Part shown: positions 16,314 to 25,380 of the stretch, piece after piece
Position numbering within the stretch: the stretch's first letter is position 1
Layout: each line of letters opens with the position of its first letter
Assembly (NCBI RefSeq): GCF_014195535.1
Contig: NZ_JACIBY010000008.1
Location: forward strand, 62,001-126,000
Reading direction: 5' to 3'
Origin: Runella defluvii
GTDB taxonomy: Bacteria > Bacteroidota > Bacteroidia > Cytophagales > Spirosomataceae
DNA: 64,000 nucleotides
Notes under the pieces: generated by a model
Database searches by the model: none
The model's input: the letters and a program-made list of their open reading frames with translations, nothing else
Told to the model about the DNA's origin: nothing
Translations under genes and position numbers: made by a program

Positions 16314-16550
16314 ATGAAAAAAAATAGCAAAAATACCTTTATTACAACCCTTCTTTTTGTGTTGGTTTCTTTAAACCTATTTGCTCAACAAGCCGTTGAA
16401 CAGGAAATTTCAATGGCCGACCAAATGCGTGCCGATGGTAAAATTTGGGTGGTATTTGCGGTTATATCGGTCATTTTTGTGGGGATTATTGCCTTTTTGG
16501 TGAATATAGATAGGAAAGTTTCAAAGCTAGAAAAACAAGCAAAAAAATGA
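16314..16550 (+). CDS. ccmD: CcmD family protein
   Basis: 78 residues. A signal-like N-terminus ending LFAQQ is followed by a single transmembrane helix (IWVVFAVISVIFVGIIAFLV, about 44-63) and a short basic coiled tail (DRKVSKLEKQAKK). CcmD is the small subunit that stabilises CcmC/CcmE and helps release holo-CcmE. The added N-terminal hydrophobic segment is common in Bacteroidota CcmD-like proteins. Its stop overlaps the start of the next small frame (ATGA). Confidence 0.75.
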   Translation: MKKNSKNTFITTLLFVLVSLNLFAQQAVEQEISMADQMRADGKIWVVFAVISVIFVGIIAFLVNIDRKVSKLEKQAKK

Positions 16551-16693
16551 GCCTTTTAGACTTGATAGCCAAAATCGAAAAACTACCACTGGAAAAACAA
16601 ACAGAGGTAGAAGACTTTGTTGGCTTTAAGGAGTTAATTTCATTATTTCCCCGCAGAAATCCGCTGAATAATACAAGCGCAGATTTTCACTGA
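16547..16693 (+). pseudogene. DUF2281-like N-terminal fragment
   Basis: The ATG at 16547 overlaps the ccmD stop. The frame encodes 48 residues, beginning MSLLDLIAKIEKLPLEKQTE and continuing VEDFVGF. This resembles the start of DUF2281, a small antitoxin-like family (L-x-x-I-x-x-L-P-x-x-x-x-x-E-V-x-D-F-V). The rest (KELISLFPRRNPLNN...) is unlike the family and reads into a palindromic repeat, so the gene seems truncated by the repeat. No toxin partner is present. Confidence 0.45.
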
Positions 16694-16766
16694 AATAAGA
16701 CTTAATGAAGCTATTGATCTGCGTGCATCTGCGGCTCTACATCAGCGCTAATCAGCGGGTAAAACG
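16653..16766. repeat. Intergenic repeat-like element with CTGCGG/CGCAGAT motifs
   Basis: The stretch holds inverted and direct copies of CCGCAGAAATCCGCTGA, GCGCAGATTTTCACTGA, ATCTGCGTGCATCTGCGGC and ATCAGCGCTAATCAGCGGG. Such CGCAGAT/ATCTGCG elements are scattered in many Bacteroidota genomes. It interrupts the DUF2281 fragment between ccmD and ccmE. Confidence 0.5.
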
Positions 16767-16839
16767 TTAATCAAGATAACAAAAAAATAAAGAGTACGGA
16801 GTAACACGAATTTGGTAAGCATCAAAAATCAGTAAACAA

Positions 16840-17274
16840 ATGAAAAAGATACACATTTTTGGACTTATAGTCATCGCGATTGCGATTGGAATCATTGTTT
16901 CGACCTACGGAAACGCCAGTACGTATTCCAATTTTACGGAAGCCGAAGAATTGGCCAAAGAAGGCGAAAAATCGGAAATTCACGTAGTGGGTAAACTCAC
17001 CAAAGACGCAAACGGACAGATTGTGGGAATGAAATACGACCCCGTTATGGATCCCAACCACTTTGAGTTTATGTTGGCCGATACCAATAGAGTCGTTAAA
17101 AAAGTAGTATATGGCAGCCCTAAACCACAAGATTTTGATAAGTCAGAACAAGTAGTGGTCATTGGGCGCATGGAAGGCGACCACTTCGCTTGTAATAAAA
17201 TCTTGATGAAGTGCCCTTCAAAATATACCAACGAAAAGCCTGATTTTAAAGAAGCGACGGCTGCTAAACTGTAG
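16840..17274 (+). CDS. ccmE: Cytochrome c maturation heme chaperone CcmE, CxxxY type
   Basis: 144 residues. An N-terminal membrane anchor (IFGLIVIAIAIGIIVSTYG, about 6-24) is followed by an OB-fold beta domain (EIHVVGKLTK ... QVVVIGRMEGDHFACNKILM). CcmE binds heme covalently in the periplasm and passes it to CcmF. In the classical protein the heme-binding motif is HxxxY. Here the corresponding place is KCPSKY, with Cys125 and Tyr129, a CxxxY motif known from some archaeal and sulfate-reducer CcmE proteins. It lies between ccmD and ccmF, 13 bp before ccmF. Confidence 0.88.
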   Translation: MKKIHIFGLIVIAIAIGIIVSTYGNASTYSNFTEAEELAKEGEKSEIHVVGKLTKDANGQIVGMKYDPVMDPNHFEFMLADTNRVVKKVVYGSPKPQDFDKSEQVVVIGRMEGDHFACNKILMKCPSKYTNEKPDFKEATAAKL

Positions 17275-17287
17275 ATTATATCCAACC

Positions 17288-19852
17288 ATGACCCTCGGAA
17301 ACTTAGGACACCTTCTCGTCATTTTATCGTTCGTAACGGCATTAGTGGCTACTTACGCTTACTTGCGTGTCACGCTGTTACGAACCGATTCGTTAGAACT
17401 CAGTTCTTGGAAGCGCTTCGCAAGAGGAGCTTTTTACGTACACGTTGCGGCCATTTTGGGTGTATGTGCAACGTTATACACGATCATTTACGGACACCAT
17501 TTTGAGTACCACTATGCGTGGAGCCACTCCTCAAAAGCACTACCGTGGTATTACATGATTTCGTGTTTTTGGGAAGGCCAAGAAGGGAGCTTTATGCTTT
17601 GGATGTTTTGGCAAGCCATTTTAGGGGTTGTGCTGATTCAGACCAATAAATTGTGGGAAGCCCCCATGATGACTGTTTATACCTTGGTACAGGCATTTTT
17701 GACCTCAATGATTTTAGGGGTTATTATCCCAGGTATTGATTTTAAAATTGGCAGTACGCCTTTCTTGACCATGCGGGAAGCTATGCCTGATTTACAAGTT
17801 TGGGCAATGAATCCCAATTTTGTTCCTAAAGACGGAAATGGCCTCAATCCTTTGCTTCAAAACTACTGGATGGTGATTCACCCGCCGACGCTGTTTTTGG
17901 GATTCGCGCTCACGTTAGTTCCGTTTGCGTATTTGATGGCGGGGCTTTGGAGAAAACAAGTAATCGAATGGCTTCGTCCAGCCTTGCCTTGGATGCTTTT
18001 GACGGGCGTAATTTTGGGCGTGGGTATTTTGATGGGCGGCTATTGGGCTTACGAAACCCTGAGTTTCAACAGTTACTGGAGTTGGGACCCCGTCGAAAAT
18101 GCCGTATATGTGCCTTGGCTGGTAGGAATTGCTGCTTTGCACACCATGATTATTGCCAAAAAAAATGCGTCAGCACTCAAAGCCTCGGTGATTTTGGTCA
18201 TTGCCCAGTTTATCCTGATTTTATATTCAACCTTCCTTACCCGAAGCGGAATTTTAGGAAATTCATCCGTACACTCATTTACTGATTTAGGGCTTTCGGG
18301 GCAGCTATTGCTCTATTTACTGGCATTCATTGCGGTTTCGGTGATTATTTCGGCCCGCGCTTGGAAATTACTCCCTACCGACGCAGAAGAAGTATCGACC
18401 TACTCGCGGGAGTTTTGGCTCTTTATTGGCGCTACCGTGATTTGTTTGGCAAGTTTTCAGGTCATTATTCCAACTTCTATTCCTGTTTGGAATAAAATTG
18501 TGGAAAGCTTTGGCGGGGTGTCTAAATTGGCTCCACCTACCGATGCCATTACCTATTACACAAAATTCCAACTTTGGTTTTTTGCGGTCATTGCCATCTT
18601 AACAGGGATTGGCCAGTATTTCTGGTGGAAACGGGTGCAGAAGGGTAAAATGCAGGACTTACTTACCCCAGTCTGGATTACCTTATTCATCACTGCGATT
18701 CTCATTACTTTTGGGGGCATCAACAAACTCCCTTACATCGCTTTGTTGACGGCTTCGGTATTTGCATTGGTGGCAAATATGACCATTATTTTGGGCGTTC
18801 TCAAAGGCAGCTATCGACTTTCTGGCGGGGCAATTACCCACATCGGCGTTGCTTTGATGTTGATTGGTATTTTGTGGTCATCGGGTTATCAAAAGGTTGT
18901 GTCGCTCAATGGCTCAGGACTTTTAATTTCAAAAGAAGACTTTTTTACCAAAGACGATAACCGTGAAAACAAAGAAAACGTGTTGTTATGGTTGGGTCAA
19001 TCAACGCGTATGGGTGACTACTTGCTGACCTACCGCGGGCCACGCACCGAAATTCGGGATGTGCCGCAGTACGTGCCAAGCAGTTGGTTAGATATCATCG
19101 AGGGCGATTTTCACGCGGTGTGTTTGCGGGATATTACTATTGGTGAAAAAACATACCACAAGAAAGGTGATACCGTAGCGGTGTATCCAGAAAACGTATT
19201 CTATGAAGTGGAGTACCGTGAACCAACGGGGCGAATTACGACACTCTTCCCACGGGTACAGTTCAATGAGCGAATGGGTATGGTAACGTCGCCAGATATT
19301 AAGCGGGAACTCAACAAGGATTTGTATTCATACGCAATGATAGGTAGCAATCCAGGTGACGCAGAAGAATGGTCGCCTACTGAAAATTTCAGAGTGGCGC
19401 TGCAAGATACATTTTTTGTAAACGACTACGTGGCGGTGCTCGAAAGCGTTACCCGTACGAATGCCGTTGAAGGGGTTGCGTTAAATCCGAATGACATTGC
19501 CGTAAAAGCACAAATCAAGATTTTGGACAAAGAACGTGAGTACTATGTTGCTCCGACCTTTGCCATTAATCAAGACCGCATGGTGATGCGCAAACCCGAA
19601 GTGAGCGAAGAATTGGGTCTTCGGATTCAATTTATGGAGATTGATCCTAAAACGGGAACGTTCAGTTTTGATGCCAATTCAAAGCAGCGCGATTATATTG
19701 TCATGAAAGCCGTAGAAAAACCCCTCATCAACGTCCTTTGGATTGGGACGCTGATATTGGTTGTTGGTTTTACCATGTCAACCTTGCGCCGTTTCAGGGA
19801 GTTTCGTTTGATTCGTGATAAAGGTGTTGAATTGGAAAAAGTGCTGGACTAA
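17288..19852 (+). CDS. ccmF: Cytochrome c heme lyase CcmF
   Basis: 854 residues with more than a dozen transmembrane helices. The WWD-type heme-handling motif reads GGYWAYETLSFNSYWSWDP and continues VENAVYVPWL (about 249-278). Flanking histidines include the HPP motif (MVIHPPTLFLGFAL, near 200). A GVALMLIGILWSSGYQK helix precedes a large periplasmic domain (about 545-815), and a last helix ends the chain. CcmF takes heme from CcmE and attaches it to CxxCH apocytochromes. It is longer than enterobacterial CcmF because of the periplasmic domain. No ccmH follows. It is the last gene of the operon, ahead of a strong terminator. Confidence 0.95.
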   Translation: MTLGNLGHLLVILSFVTALVATYAYLRVTLLRTDSLELSSWKRFARGAFYVHVAAILGVCATLYTIIYGHHFEYHYAWSHSSKALPWYYMISCFWEGQEGSFMLWMFWQAILGVVLIQTNKLWEAPMMTVYTLVQAFLTSMILGVIIPGIDFKIGSTPFLTMREAMPDLQVWAMNPNFVPKDGNGLNPLLQNYWMVIHPPTLFLGFALTLVPFAYLMAGLWRKQVIEWLRPALPWMLLTGVILGVGILMGGYWAYETLSFNSYWSWDPVENAVYVPWLVGIAALHTMIIAKKNASALKASVILVIAQFILILYSTFLTRSGILGNSSVHSFTDLGLSGQLLLYLLAFIAVSVIISARAWKLLPTDAEEVSTYSREFWLFIGATVICLASFQVIIPTSIPVWNKIVESFGGVSKLAPPTDAITYYTKFQLWFFAVIAILTGIGQYFWWKRVQKGKMQDLLTPVWITLFITAILITFGGINKLPYIALLTASVFALVANMTIILGVLKGSYRLSGGAITHIGVALMLIGILWSSGYQKVVSLNGSGLLISKEDFFTKDDNRENKENVLLWLGQSTRMGDYLLTYRGPRTEIRDVPQYVPSSWLDIIEGDFHAVCLRDITIGEKTYHKKGDTVAVYPENVFYEVEYREPTGRITTLFPRVQFNERMGMVTSPDIKRELNKDLYSYAMIGSNPGDAEEWSPTENFRVALQDTFFVNDYVAVLESVTRTNAVEGVALNPNDIAVKAQIKILDKEREYYVAPTFAINQDRMVMRKPEVSEELGLRIQFMEIDPKTGTFSFDANSKQRDYIVMKAVEKPLINVLWIGTLILVVGFTMSTLRRFREFRLIRDKGVELEKVLD

Positions 19853-19892
19853 ATCGTGAATGAATGACGAAAAAGTCGGGCGATAAATAACC

Positions 19893-19932
19893 AAACAAAA
19901 AAGCAAGGTCGTAAGTCCTTGCTTTTTTGTTT
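19893..19932. terminator. Bidirectional terminator between ccmF and the zinc-ribbon gene
   Basis: AAACAAAAAAGCAAGG (19893-19908) pairs perfectly with CCTTGCTTTTTTGTTT (19917-19932), giving A- and T-tracts on both sides. It serves ccmF on the plus strand and the small gene at 19938 on the complement. Confidence 0.9.
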
Positions 19933-19937
19933 CTACC

Positions 19938-20111
19938 TCAGAAAACAAACTTGTAAAAACTGCGAGAACAATCATCACAATGGTACCGTCGAATTGGTAA
20001 AAAAAACAACGGATATTTGAATAAAAAAGGACGGGGAACCCGCTCAATGGCACTTGAGCCGCAGTAAGTACACTTTCGTGAGGCAGACACGGTGGTTGAA
20101 AGATTTTTCAT
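19938..20111 (-). CDS. Small zinc-ribbon protein
   Basis: 57 residues from the ATG at 20111 (MKNLSTTVSASRKCTYCGSS). Two CxxC knuckles, CTYCGS and CDDCSRSF, sit about 34 residues apart and suggest a structural zinc ribbon. Between them is a hydrophobic/aromatic stretch (PFLFKYPLFFLPIRRYH). The frame extends to 20180 with a membrane-like segment, so a longer form is possible. Function unknown. It is followed closely by the shared terminator. Confidence 0.55.
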   Translation of the reverse strand: MKNLSTTVSASRKCTYCGSSAIERVPRPFLFKYPLFFLPIRRYHCDDCSRSFYKFVF

Positions 20112-20394
20112 AACAAAGTAATGATTGAGGAAGCTAGCTAATAAATATACAGTAAAAAGCATAAAAATACCCTGTAACAACTTGATTAAATGTTGTTTAT
20201 TGAAAAGTTCTTTGCTAAATACAGTTTTGGCTTGCTATTGTTATGTTCCCTTGCCCCGAGATTTTTTTACGTAGAATCATAAATATAAAAGTGATACGTA
20301 TAGTCTTCAATTCTTGTAGAAATGATGTGAAAAAGCTTTGAATTTTGGGCTAAAATGATGATTATTGTTACAAACCCGACTTCATCAACCCGTT

Positions 20395-22830
20395 ATGGCT
20401 TTTCGCGCTACTTCTTACCTTGTTTTCGTGCTTTTATCTTTGGGTAGCTATGTGTTTGCCCAAAACTCCAACGTGTTAGGAGCTCGGTACATTGTTACTG
20501 GGCGGGTGCTGCATTACCCCGAAAAAACACCATTTGCAGGGGTGACCATTGTGGCACGAGGCCCCGAACGGCTCGTTACTACCTCCAAAGCGGATGGCAC
20601 TTTTCGTTTTGAACTTCTACGAGGCAAATACACGATGGTGGCACGGATGCTGGGTTATTTTACGGAAGAAACTCCTATCATCGTTCCCGAAGACAACGAA
20701 CTGGAGTTTTTGTTGCGAGAAAATGCGCTCTTATTAGAAGAAGTACAAGTAAGTGAAACAAAGGCTGAACAAAATGTCTCGAAAGTCGAAATTGGGGTCG
20801 CAAAACTGACCATCAAAAGCATCAAGAAAATACCTGCGGTGTTGGGCGAAGTGGACGTAATGCGGAGTTTGCAGCTACTTCCTGGCGTATCGAGCGTGGG
20901 CGAAGGGGCTACGGGCATCAATGTCCGAGGAGGCAGCATTGACCAAAACCTTATTCTCATCGACGATGCGCCCGTTTATAATTCGTCGCATTTGATGGGT
21001 TTGTTTTCGGTTTTTAACCCCGATGCCCTCAAAGACGTAACGTTTTATCGCGGAGGAATTCCCGCGCAGTATGGAGGAAGGACGTCGTCGGTGATTGAGG
21101 TAAAAGTAAAAGAACCCGATGCTGAAAAATGGAAAGTTCAGGGTGGGGTAGGACTGGTCGCCAGCCGATTGATGGTCGATGGGCCTCTGGTTAAAAATAA
21201 AATGGCCTTGCTCGTAGCAACCCGAGCTTCGTTTTCAGATTATTTATTTCGATTTGCTAAAACGGCTTCGTTAAAGGGGACAAAAGCCAATTTTTATGAC
21301 ATTACAAGTAAATTAGCCATTAAATCTTCGACCAAAAACCAAGTCTATATCACCTTTTACCAAGGGAAAGACGTCTTTAAAATCGCGGGCGATTCCTTGG
21401 CACGAACCGAAGTAAACGCTACTTCGTCGGTGTTTGATTGGCAAACGCGTAACCTGACGGCGCGTTGGAATCATGCCTTTTCCGAAAAACTGTTTGCCAA
21501 CTTGACCACCGTTTATAGCCGTTACGCACCCACCATTACCAATCCAGATTCGGCCAATGCCTTTGAATTAAAATCGGGAGTGACGTACAAAAACCTAAAG
21601 TTGGATGTGGGCTATGTAGCAGGGAAACATAAAATAGACGTTGGGTTAAGCGGAATTCGGTATGACATTCAACCAGGCGATTTGCAACCTACTTTGGCGT
21701 CGTCAAACATCAATCCGCTGACACTCCAAAAAGAACAAGGCTTAGAAGCTGCGGCCTATTGGAACCACGAAATCGAAGTCAGCAAACAACTGAGCGTGAT
21801 GTATGGCTTGCGGTATTCGTGGTTTGCCGCGCTGGGCCCGTACCGAGTCAATGCGTATGAACTCAACGTACCTCGCGACCCTACGACCACGACGGGCGGG
21901 GTAGATTATGCTTCGGGTAAAGTCATAAAAACCTACGGAGGCTTAGAGCCGCGCTTGGTCGCTCGACTCAATTTGTCGCCTACGACTTCGTTGAAATTTA
22001 GTTTTAACCGAATGTATCAGTATTTACAGCTCATTTCAAATACGACGGCGGCTTTGCCCACCGACCGTTGGAAGTTGAGCGATGCCTTTTTGAAGCCCCA
22101 AATCGGCGACCAGCTCTCGTTGGGAATATTTAAAAACTGGCAAAAAGATACCTACGAAACATCGTTGGAGTTGTATTATAAGCGTTTGACTAACGTAGCC
22201 GATTACCGAAATGGGACTAACTTGACCCTGCTCGAAGCCCCCGAAACGGCGATTTTGCAAGGAACGGGTCGTTCGTACGGCGCTGAAGTGTTGGTGCGTA
22301 AGAATACGGGTTTTTTGACAGGTTGGGTAAGTTATACTTTTGCCCAAACCGAGTACCTAATCAATAGCCCTTACGCGGAAGATAAGTACCGAAACGGGGT
22401 GTATTATCCTGCCAATTTTAACAAACCACACACCGTGAATGTCGTGCTTAATTATCGGATTAGTCGCCGTACAAGTTGGTCGTTTAACTGGGTGTATAGT
22501 ACAGGGCGGCCCATTACGTATCCGATTGATAAGTATTTTGTGGACAATGTGTATGTGCCAAACTACACCTTGCGAAATCAGGCAAAAATCCCTGATTATC
22601 ACCGCTTAGATATTGGCTTTAACGTTGATGCGCTCCCTACCACCAAGCGCAAATGGCAAAGCGGTTGGGCTTTTTCGGTGTATAATTTATACGCCCGTCA
22701 AAATGCGTATTCTATTTTCTTCCGCACCAAAAATGACAACGTTTTGCAGTTTTACAACAAAGTAAATGCCTATAAGCTCTCCATCTTTGGAACCCTCATT
22801 CCTTCAATTACGTACAATTTTACCTATTAA
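20395..22830 (+). CDS. TonB-dependent receptor with CarboxypepD regulatory-like domain
   Basis: 811 residues from ATG 20395, signal peptide ending SYVFAQ. Residues about 30-110 form the CarboxypepD_reg-like domain (RYIVTGRVLHYPEKTPFAGV). Then comes a plug domain (LPGVSSVGEGATGINVRGGS, FYRGGIPAQYGGRTSSVIEV) and a 22-strand-type barrel. The C-terminus LIPSITYNFTY ends in an aromatic residue, as in outer-membrane barrels. It imports a TonB-dependent substrate, unknown here. Immediately followed (6 bp) by a DUF4249 lipoprotein, the usual partner of this receptor subgroup. Confidence 0.92.
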   Translation: MAFRATSYLVFVLLSLGSYVFAQNSNVLGARYIVTGRVLHYPEKTPFAGVTIVARGPERLVTTSKADGTFRFELLRGKYTMVARMLGYFTEETPIIVPEDNELEFLLRENALLLEEVQVSETKAEQNVSKVEIGVAKLTIKSIKKIPAVLGEVDVMRSLQLLPGVSSVGEGATGINVRGGSIDQNLILIDDAPVYNSSHLMGLFSVFNPDALKDVTFYRGGIPAQYGGRTSSVIEVKVKEPDAEKWKVQGGVGLVASRLMVDGPLVKNKMALLVATRASFSDYLFRFAKTASLKGTKANFYDITSKLAIKSSTKNQVYITFYQGKDVFKIAGDSLARTEVNATSSVFDWQTRNLTARWNHAFSEKLFANLTTVYSRYAPTITNPDSANAFELKSGVTYKNLKLDVGYVAGKHKIDVGLSGIRYDIQPGDLQPTLASSNINPLTLQKEQGLEAAAYWNHEIEVSKQLSVMYGLRYSWFAALGPYRVNAYELNVPRDPTTTTGGVDYASGKVIKTYGGLEPRLVARLNLSPTTSLKFSFNRMYQYLQLISNTTAALPTDRWKLSDAFLKPQIGDQLSLGIFKNWQKDTYETSLELYYKRLTNVADYRNGTNLTLLEAPETAILQGTGRSYGAEVLVRKNTGFLTGWVSYTFAQTEYLINSPYAEDKYRNGVYYPANFNKPHTVNVVLNYRISRRTSWSFNWVYSTGRPITYPIDKYFVDNVYVPNYTLRNQAKIPDYHRLDIGFNVDALPTTKRKWQSGWAFSVYNLYARQNAYSIFFRTKNDNVLQFYNKVNAYKLSIFGTLIPSITYNFTY

Positions 22831-22836
22831 AAAGCC

Positions 22837-23922
22837 ATGTCAGTGAGACGTTATTTTGCCATTGTCATACATCATTTGCTGGGAAAAAGATGGATAGGAG
22901 CAGTAGGAGTTGCTTTGATATTAAGTCAATGCGTCACAAGTTATGACCCAAAAATCACAGAAAACGCTCAAAAACTGGTGGTCGATGGCACGATTACTAA
23001 CCAGCCTGGCCCGTATAAAATTCGCCTACAATACAGCTACCCTTATACCAATCAAACTTCCGTGAATACCATTGGAGGAGCGACCGTTGTGATGAGCGAC
23101 GACCAAGGAATGACCGAAAAGCTGACCGACCGTGGGCAGGGGTTGTACGAAACCTCAGTAACGGGGATACGAGGAATCGTTGGAAGAAAATACCACATTA
23201 CCATCAAAACGCCCGATGGGAAAACGTATGCATCCAACCCTGAGTTACTCAAACCTGTAGCCGAGTTTGGAACGTTTTATACCGAATACCAAGAAACGAA
23301 TTCGGCGAAGTTGAGGGGGCAGTTTGCCATGTATGTCGATGTAAAAGACCCGAGTACTCCCAACGATTTTTATCGCTGGAAATGGGCGCATTATGAGGAA
23401 ATTAATTACTGTTTACAGACCGTCACAACGACCCCAGGTGGCGTCATTGCCACCCGAAACAAGTGCTGTGAACCGTGTTGGAAAATAGAGGCGTGTAATG
23501 GCTGTATCATTTTGGCCAACGATCGCCTTACCAATGGACAGACGATTACGAGAGTTCCAATCGGCAAAATTCCATTTGATGGGGTTTCAAATTATTTTAT
23601 TCTTTTTGAGCAATATTCGCTGACTCAGGAAGCGTACCAGTTTTGGAAAGGGGTTGATAGCCAAATCAATAACTCAGGAGGTATTTTTGACCTTCCTGCG
23701 GCGACGGTCGTTGGAAACGTAAATTGTACCAGCCACCCCGAAGAGCAAGTGTTGGGTTATTTCGGAGCGTCTTCGGTGGTTTATAAATCCATGTACATAC
23801 CTCGTAATACTACCGCCTCACTTCCGTATAACTCGGATTATTTTAATTGGATTGATTTGACTTCTTGTTACCGATGCCAAGAAAGCCCGTACCGAACCCA
23901 AAAAGCCCCGTTGGGGTGGTGA
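22837..23922 (+). CDS. DUF4249 family lipoprotein
   Basis: 361 residues. N-terminal lipobox ALILSQC with Cys32. The start of the mature part, QKLVVDGTITNQPGPYKIRL, is the DUF4249 signature. A cysteine-rich stretch lies near residues 190-226 (NKCCEPCWKIEACNGC) and another near the C-terminus (CYRCQESPY). DUF4249 proteins are surface lipoproteins coupled with TonB-dependent receptors, and the pair here is almost contiguous. The ligand is unknown. No terminator hairpin was seen after it. Confidence 0.9.
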   Translation: MSVRRYFAIVIHHLLGKRWIGAVGVALILSQCVTSYDPKITENAQKLVVDGTITNQPGPYKIRLQYSYPYTNQTSVNTIGGATVVMSDDQGMTEKLTDRGQGLYETSVTGIRGIVGRKYHITIKTPDGKTYASNPELLKPVAEFGTFYTEYQETNSAKLRGQFAMYVDVKDPSTPNDFYRWKWAHYEEINYCLQTVTTTPGGVIATRNKCCEPCWKIEACNGCIILANDRLTNGQTITRVPIGKIPFDGVSNYFILFEQYSLTQEAYQFWKGVDSQINNSGGIFDLPAATVVGNVNCTSHPEEQVLGYFGASSVVYKSMYIPRNTTASLPYNSDYFNWIDLTSCYRCQESPYRTQKAPLGW

Positions 23923-24050
23923 TGTTGATGGTTAATTCGTGGGTACAAGCATTATTAAATCTGAATGAAGGCAATTTTGGCCGTCTTTTTGCTTGTGTTT
24001 TAACAGAAAGACGCTTAATATCGTTACATGAAAACACATAATGGCCTAGT

Positions 24051-24647
24051 TTGAAGCTAGGTACTTCTGAAAATTTGATTCAATTTGGGAAAATACTGCT
24101 GTTGAGTGGCCTTGTTATGCTAACAATGGTGGCTTCACTGCGCCCGCCTACCACGGAAGAAATCACGGCCGAACGGTTTGAAAAAACGCTTATTTTTAAG
24201 AAACACCAATTTGAAATCAGTACAACTGAGGCAGGGGCTGTGCGTGAAATGGTGATGAAAGTAAGCCGTAATAACCAATTATTAATCACGATACGCCAGA
24301 AAACGGACGGTTGGGTCATCAACGCCGAAACCGCCGATTTGGACCAAAACAACGCGCCCGAGATTTACATCTATTCGTGTACGTACGGCAGCGGAGCGTT
24401 TGGAAAAGTGTATGGCTACCAATTTTTCCCCGACTCATTTGACAAAATCCACATGGCTCCCCTGACGCCCGAATTATCGAAAGGGTACATGGGGCATGAC
24501 ATGTTTAAAATGGAGGATGACCACTTGGTTCGGCAGTTTCCTATTTATCTTGCAGGTGACATCAATGCCAAAGCAACGGGTGGCGTTCGGAAGGTAAAAT
24601 ATAAATTACAGGACATTGAGAAACGACTGGTGTTGATTCCAGAGTAA
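24051..24647 (+). CDS. Secreted PliI-like (I-type lysozyme inhibitor-like) protein
   Basis: 198 residues from a TTG start at 24051, chosen because it gives a complete signal sequence (FGKILLLSGLVMLTMVASL). An ATG at 24117 would cut it. The mature part contains DLDQNNAPEIYIYSCTYGSG, then GKVYGYQFFPDS, KGYMGHDMFKMEDDHLVRQF and GDINAKATGGVRKVKYKL. From memory this layout (D-x-N-x-x-P-E, SGxY-like loop, GYMGHD, RxFPxY, TGGxRxxxYKL) matches the PliI family of periplasmic inhibitors of invertebrate-type lysozyme. Here the loop reads SGAF instead of SGxY. The function is an inference. Confidence 0.5.
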   Translation: MKLGTSENLIQFGKILLLSGLVMLTMVASLRPPTTEEITAERFEKTLIFKKHQFEISTTEAGAVREMVMKVSRNNQLLITIRQKTDGWVINAETADLDQNNAPEIYIYSCTYGSGAFGKVYGYQFFPDSFDKIHMAPLTPELSKGYMGHDMFKMEDDHLVRQFPIYLAGDINAKATGGVRKVKYKLQDIEKRLVLIPE

Positions 24648-24714
24648 CCTATGATTGTCGTAATCGCCCCTTAGAATGGCGTAATTCCACCCCTCACGAT
24701 AGCTGAAAGCCTCC

Positions 24715-24722
24715 TACCTTTG
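24715..24722 (+). promoter_or_regulatory. Putative -7 box of the RibD/DHFR-like gene
   Basis: TACCTTTG fits TAnnTTTG and lies 32 bp before the GTG start at 24755; no matching -33 element seen. Confidence 0.3.
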
Positions 24723-24754
24723 TCCTATCAATTAAACGACAAAAAATACATAGC

Positions 24755-25327
24755 GTGAAAAAGCTAAAATTACAAATGCAAATGACCCTGGATGGGTTTG
24801 TGGCAGGGCCAAACGGAGAAATGGATTGGATGACTTTTGCATGGACAGAAGACCTCATCAATTATGTCACCGAATTGACCAATTCGTTTGATACGATTGT
24901 GCTGGGAAGAAATCTTGCTGAAGGGTTTATTCCACATTGGAAGAGTGTGGCTGAAAACGTTGACAGTCCAGAAGTAGAAGTGGGTAAAATCTTCACCACG
25001 ACGCCAAAAGTCGTTTTCTCAAAAACATTAACGTCATCTTCTTGGGAAAATACGGTGGTGACAAACGGTGAGCTAGCGGAAGAATTGAATCAGCTGAAAC
25101 AACAAGAAGGGAAAGACATAATCGCCTACGGTGGAGGAAAATTTGTGTCTTCGCTGTTGAAAGAAAACTTAATTGACGAGCTTCATTTGTTTGTCAACCC
25201 AGTGGCTATTGGCAACGGAATGCCCATTTTTGGGGATTTAACGAGCAAATTGCCCTTTGAACTCGTGACCGCAAAGCCCTTTGAGTGCGGAATTGTAGTG
25301 ATGAATTACCGTAAAAAAACGCAGTAA
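24755..25327 (+). CDS. Dihydrofolate reductase / RibD C-terminal family protein
   Basis: 190 residues with a GTG start. The pattern is MQMTLDGFVAGPNGEMDW at the N-terminus, then FDTIVLGRNLAEGF, DIIAYGGGKFVSSLL and LIDELHLFVNPVAIGNGMPI. These are the NADPH-binding and core motifs of the RibD_C/DHFR-like family. Members such as YwjB/YyaP are small reductases whose substrate is mostly unknown. Completeness suggests it is active. Single gene, followed by a G/C-rich hairpin. Confidence 0.85.
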   Translation: MKKLKLQMQMTLDGFVAGPNGEMDWMTFAWTEDLINYVTELTNSFDTIVLGRNLAEGFIPHWKSVAENVDSPEVEVGKIFTTTPKVVFSKTLTSSSWENTVVTNGELAEELNQLKQQEGKDIIAYGGGKFVSSLLKENLIDELHLFVNPVAIGNGMPIFGDLTSKLPFELVTAKPFECGIVVMNYRKKTQ

Positions 25328-25337
25328 GGTTTGGGTG

Positions 25338-25361
25338 GGGCGGGTTTCTCAAAACCCGCCC
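25338..25361. terminator. GC-rich hairpin between convergent genes
   Basis: GGGCGGGTTT (25338-25347) pairs with AAACCCGCCC (25352-25361). There is no T tract, but the convergent placement fits a terminator for one or both genes. Confidence 0.5.
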
Positions 25362-25380
25362 GTCCGCCCGTCCATACTAC

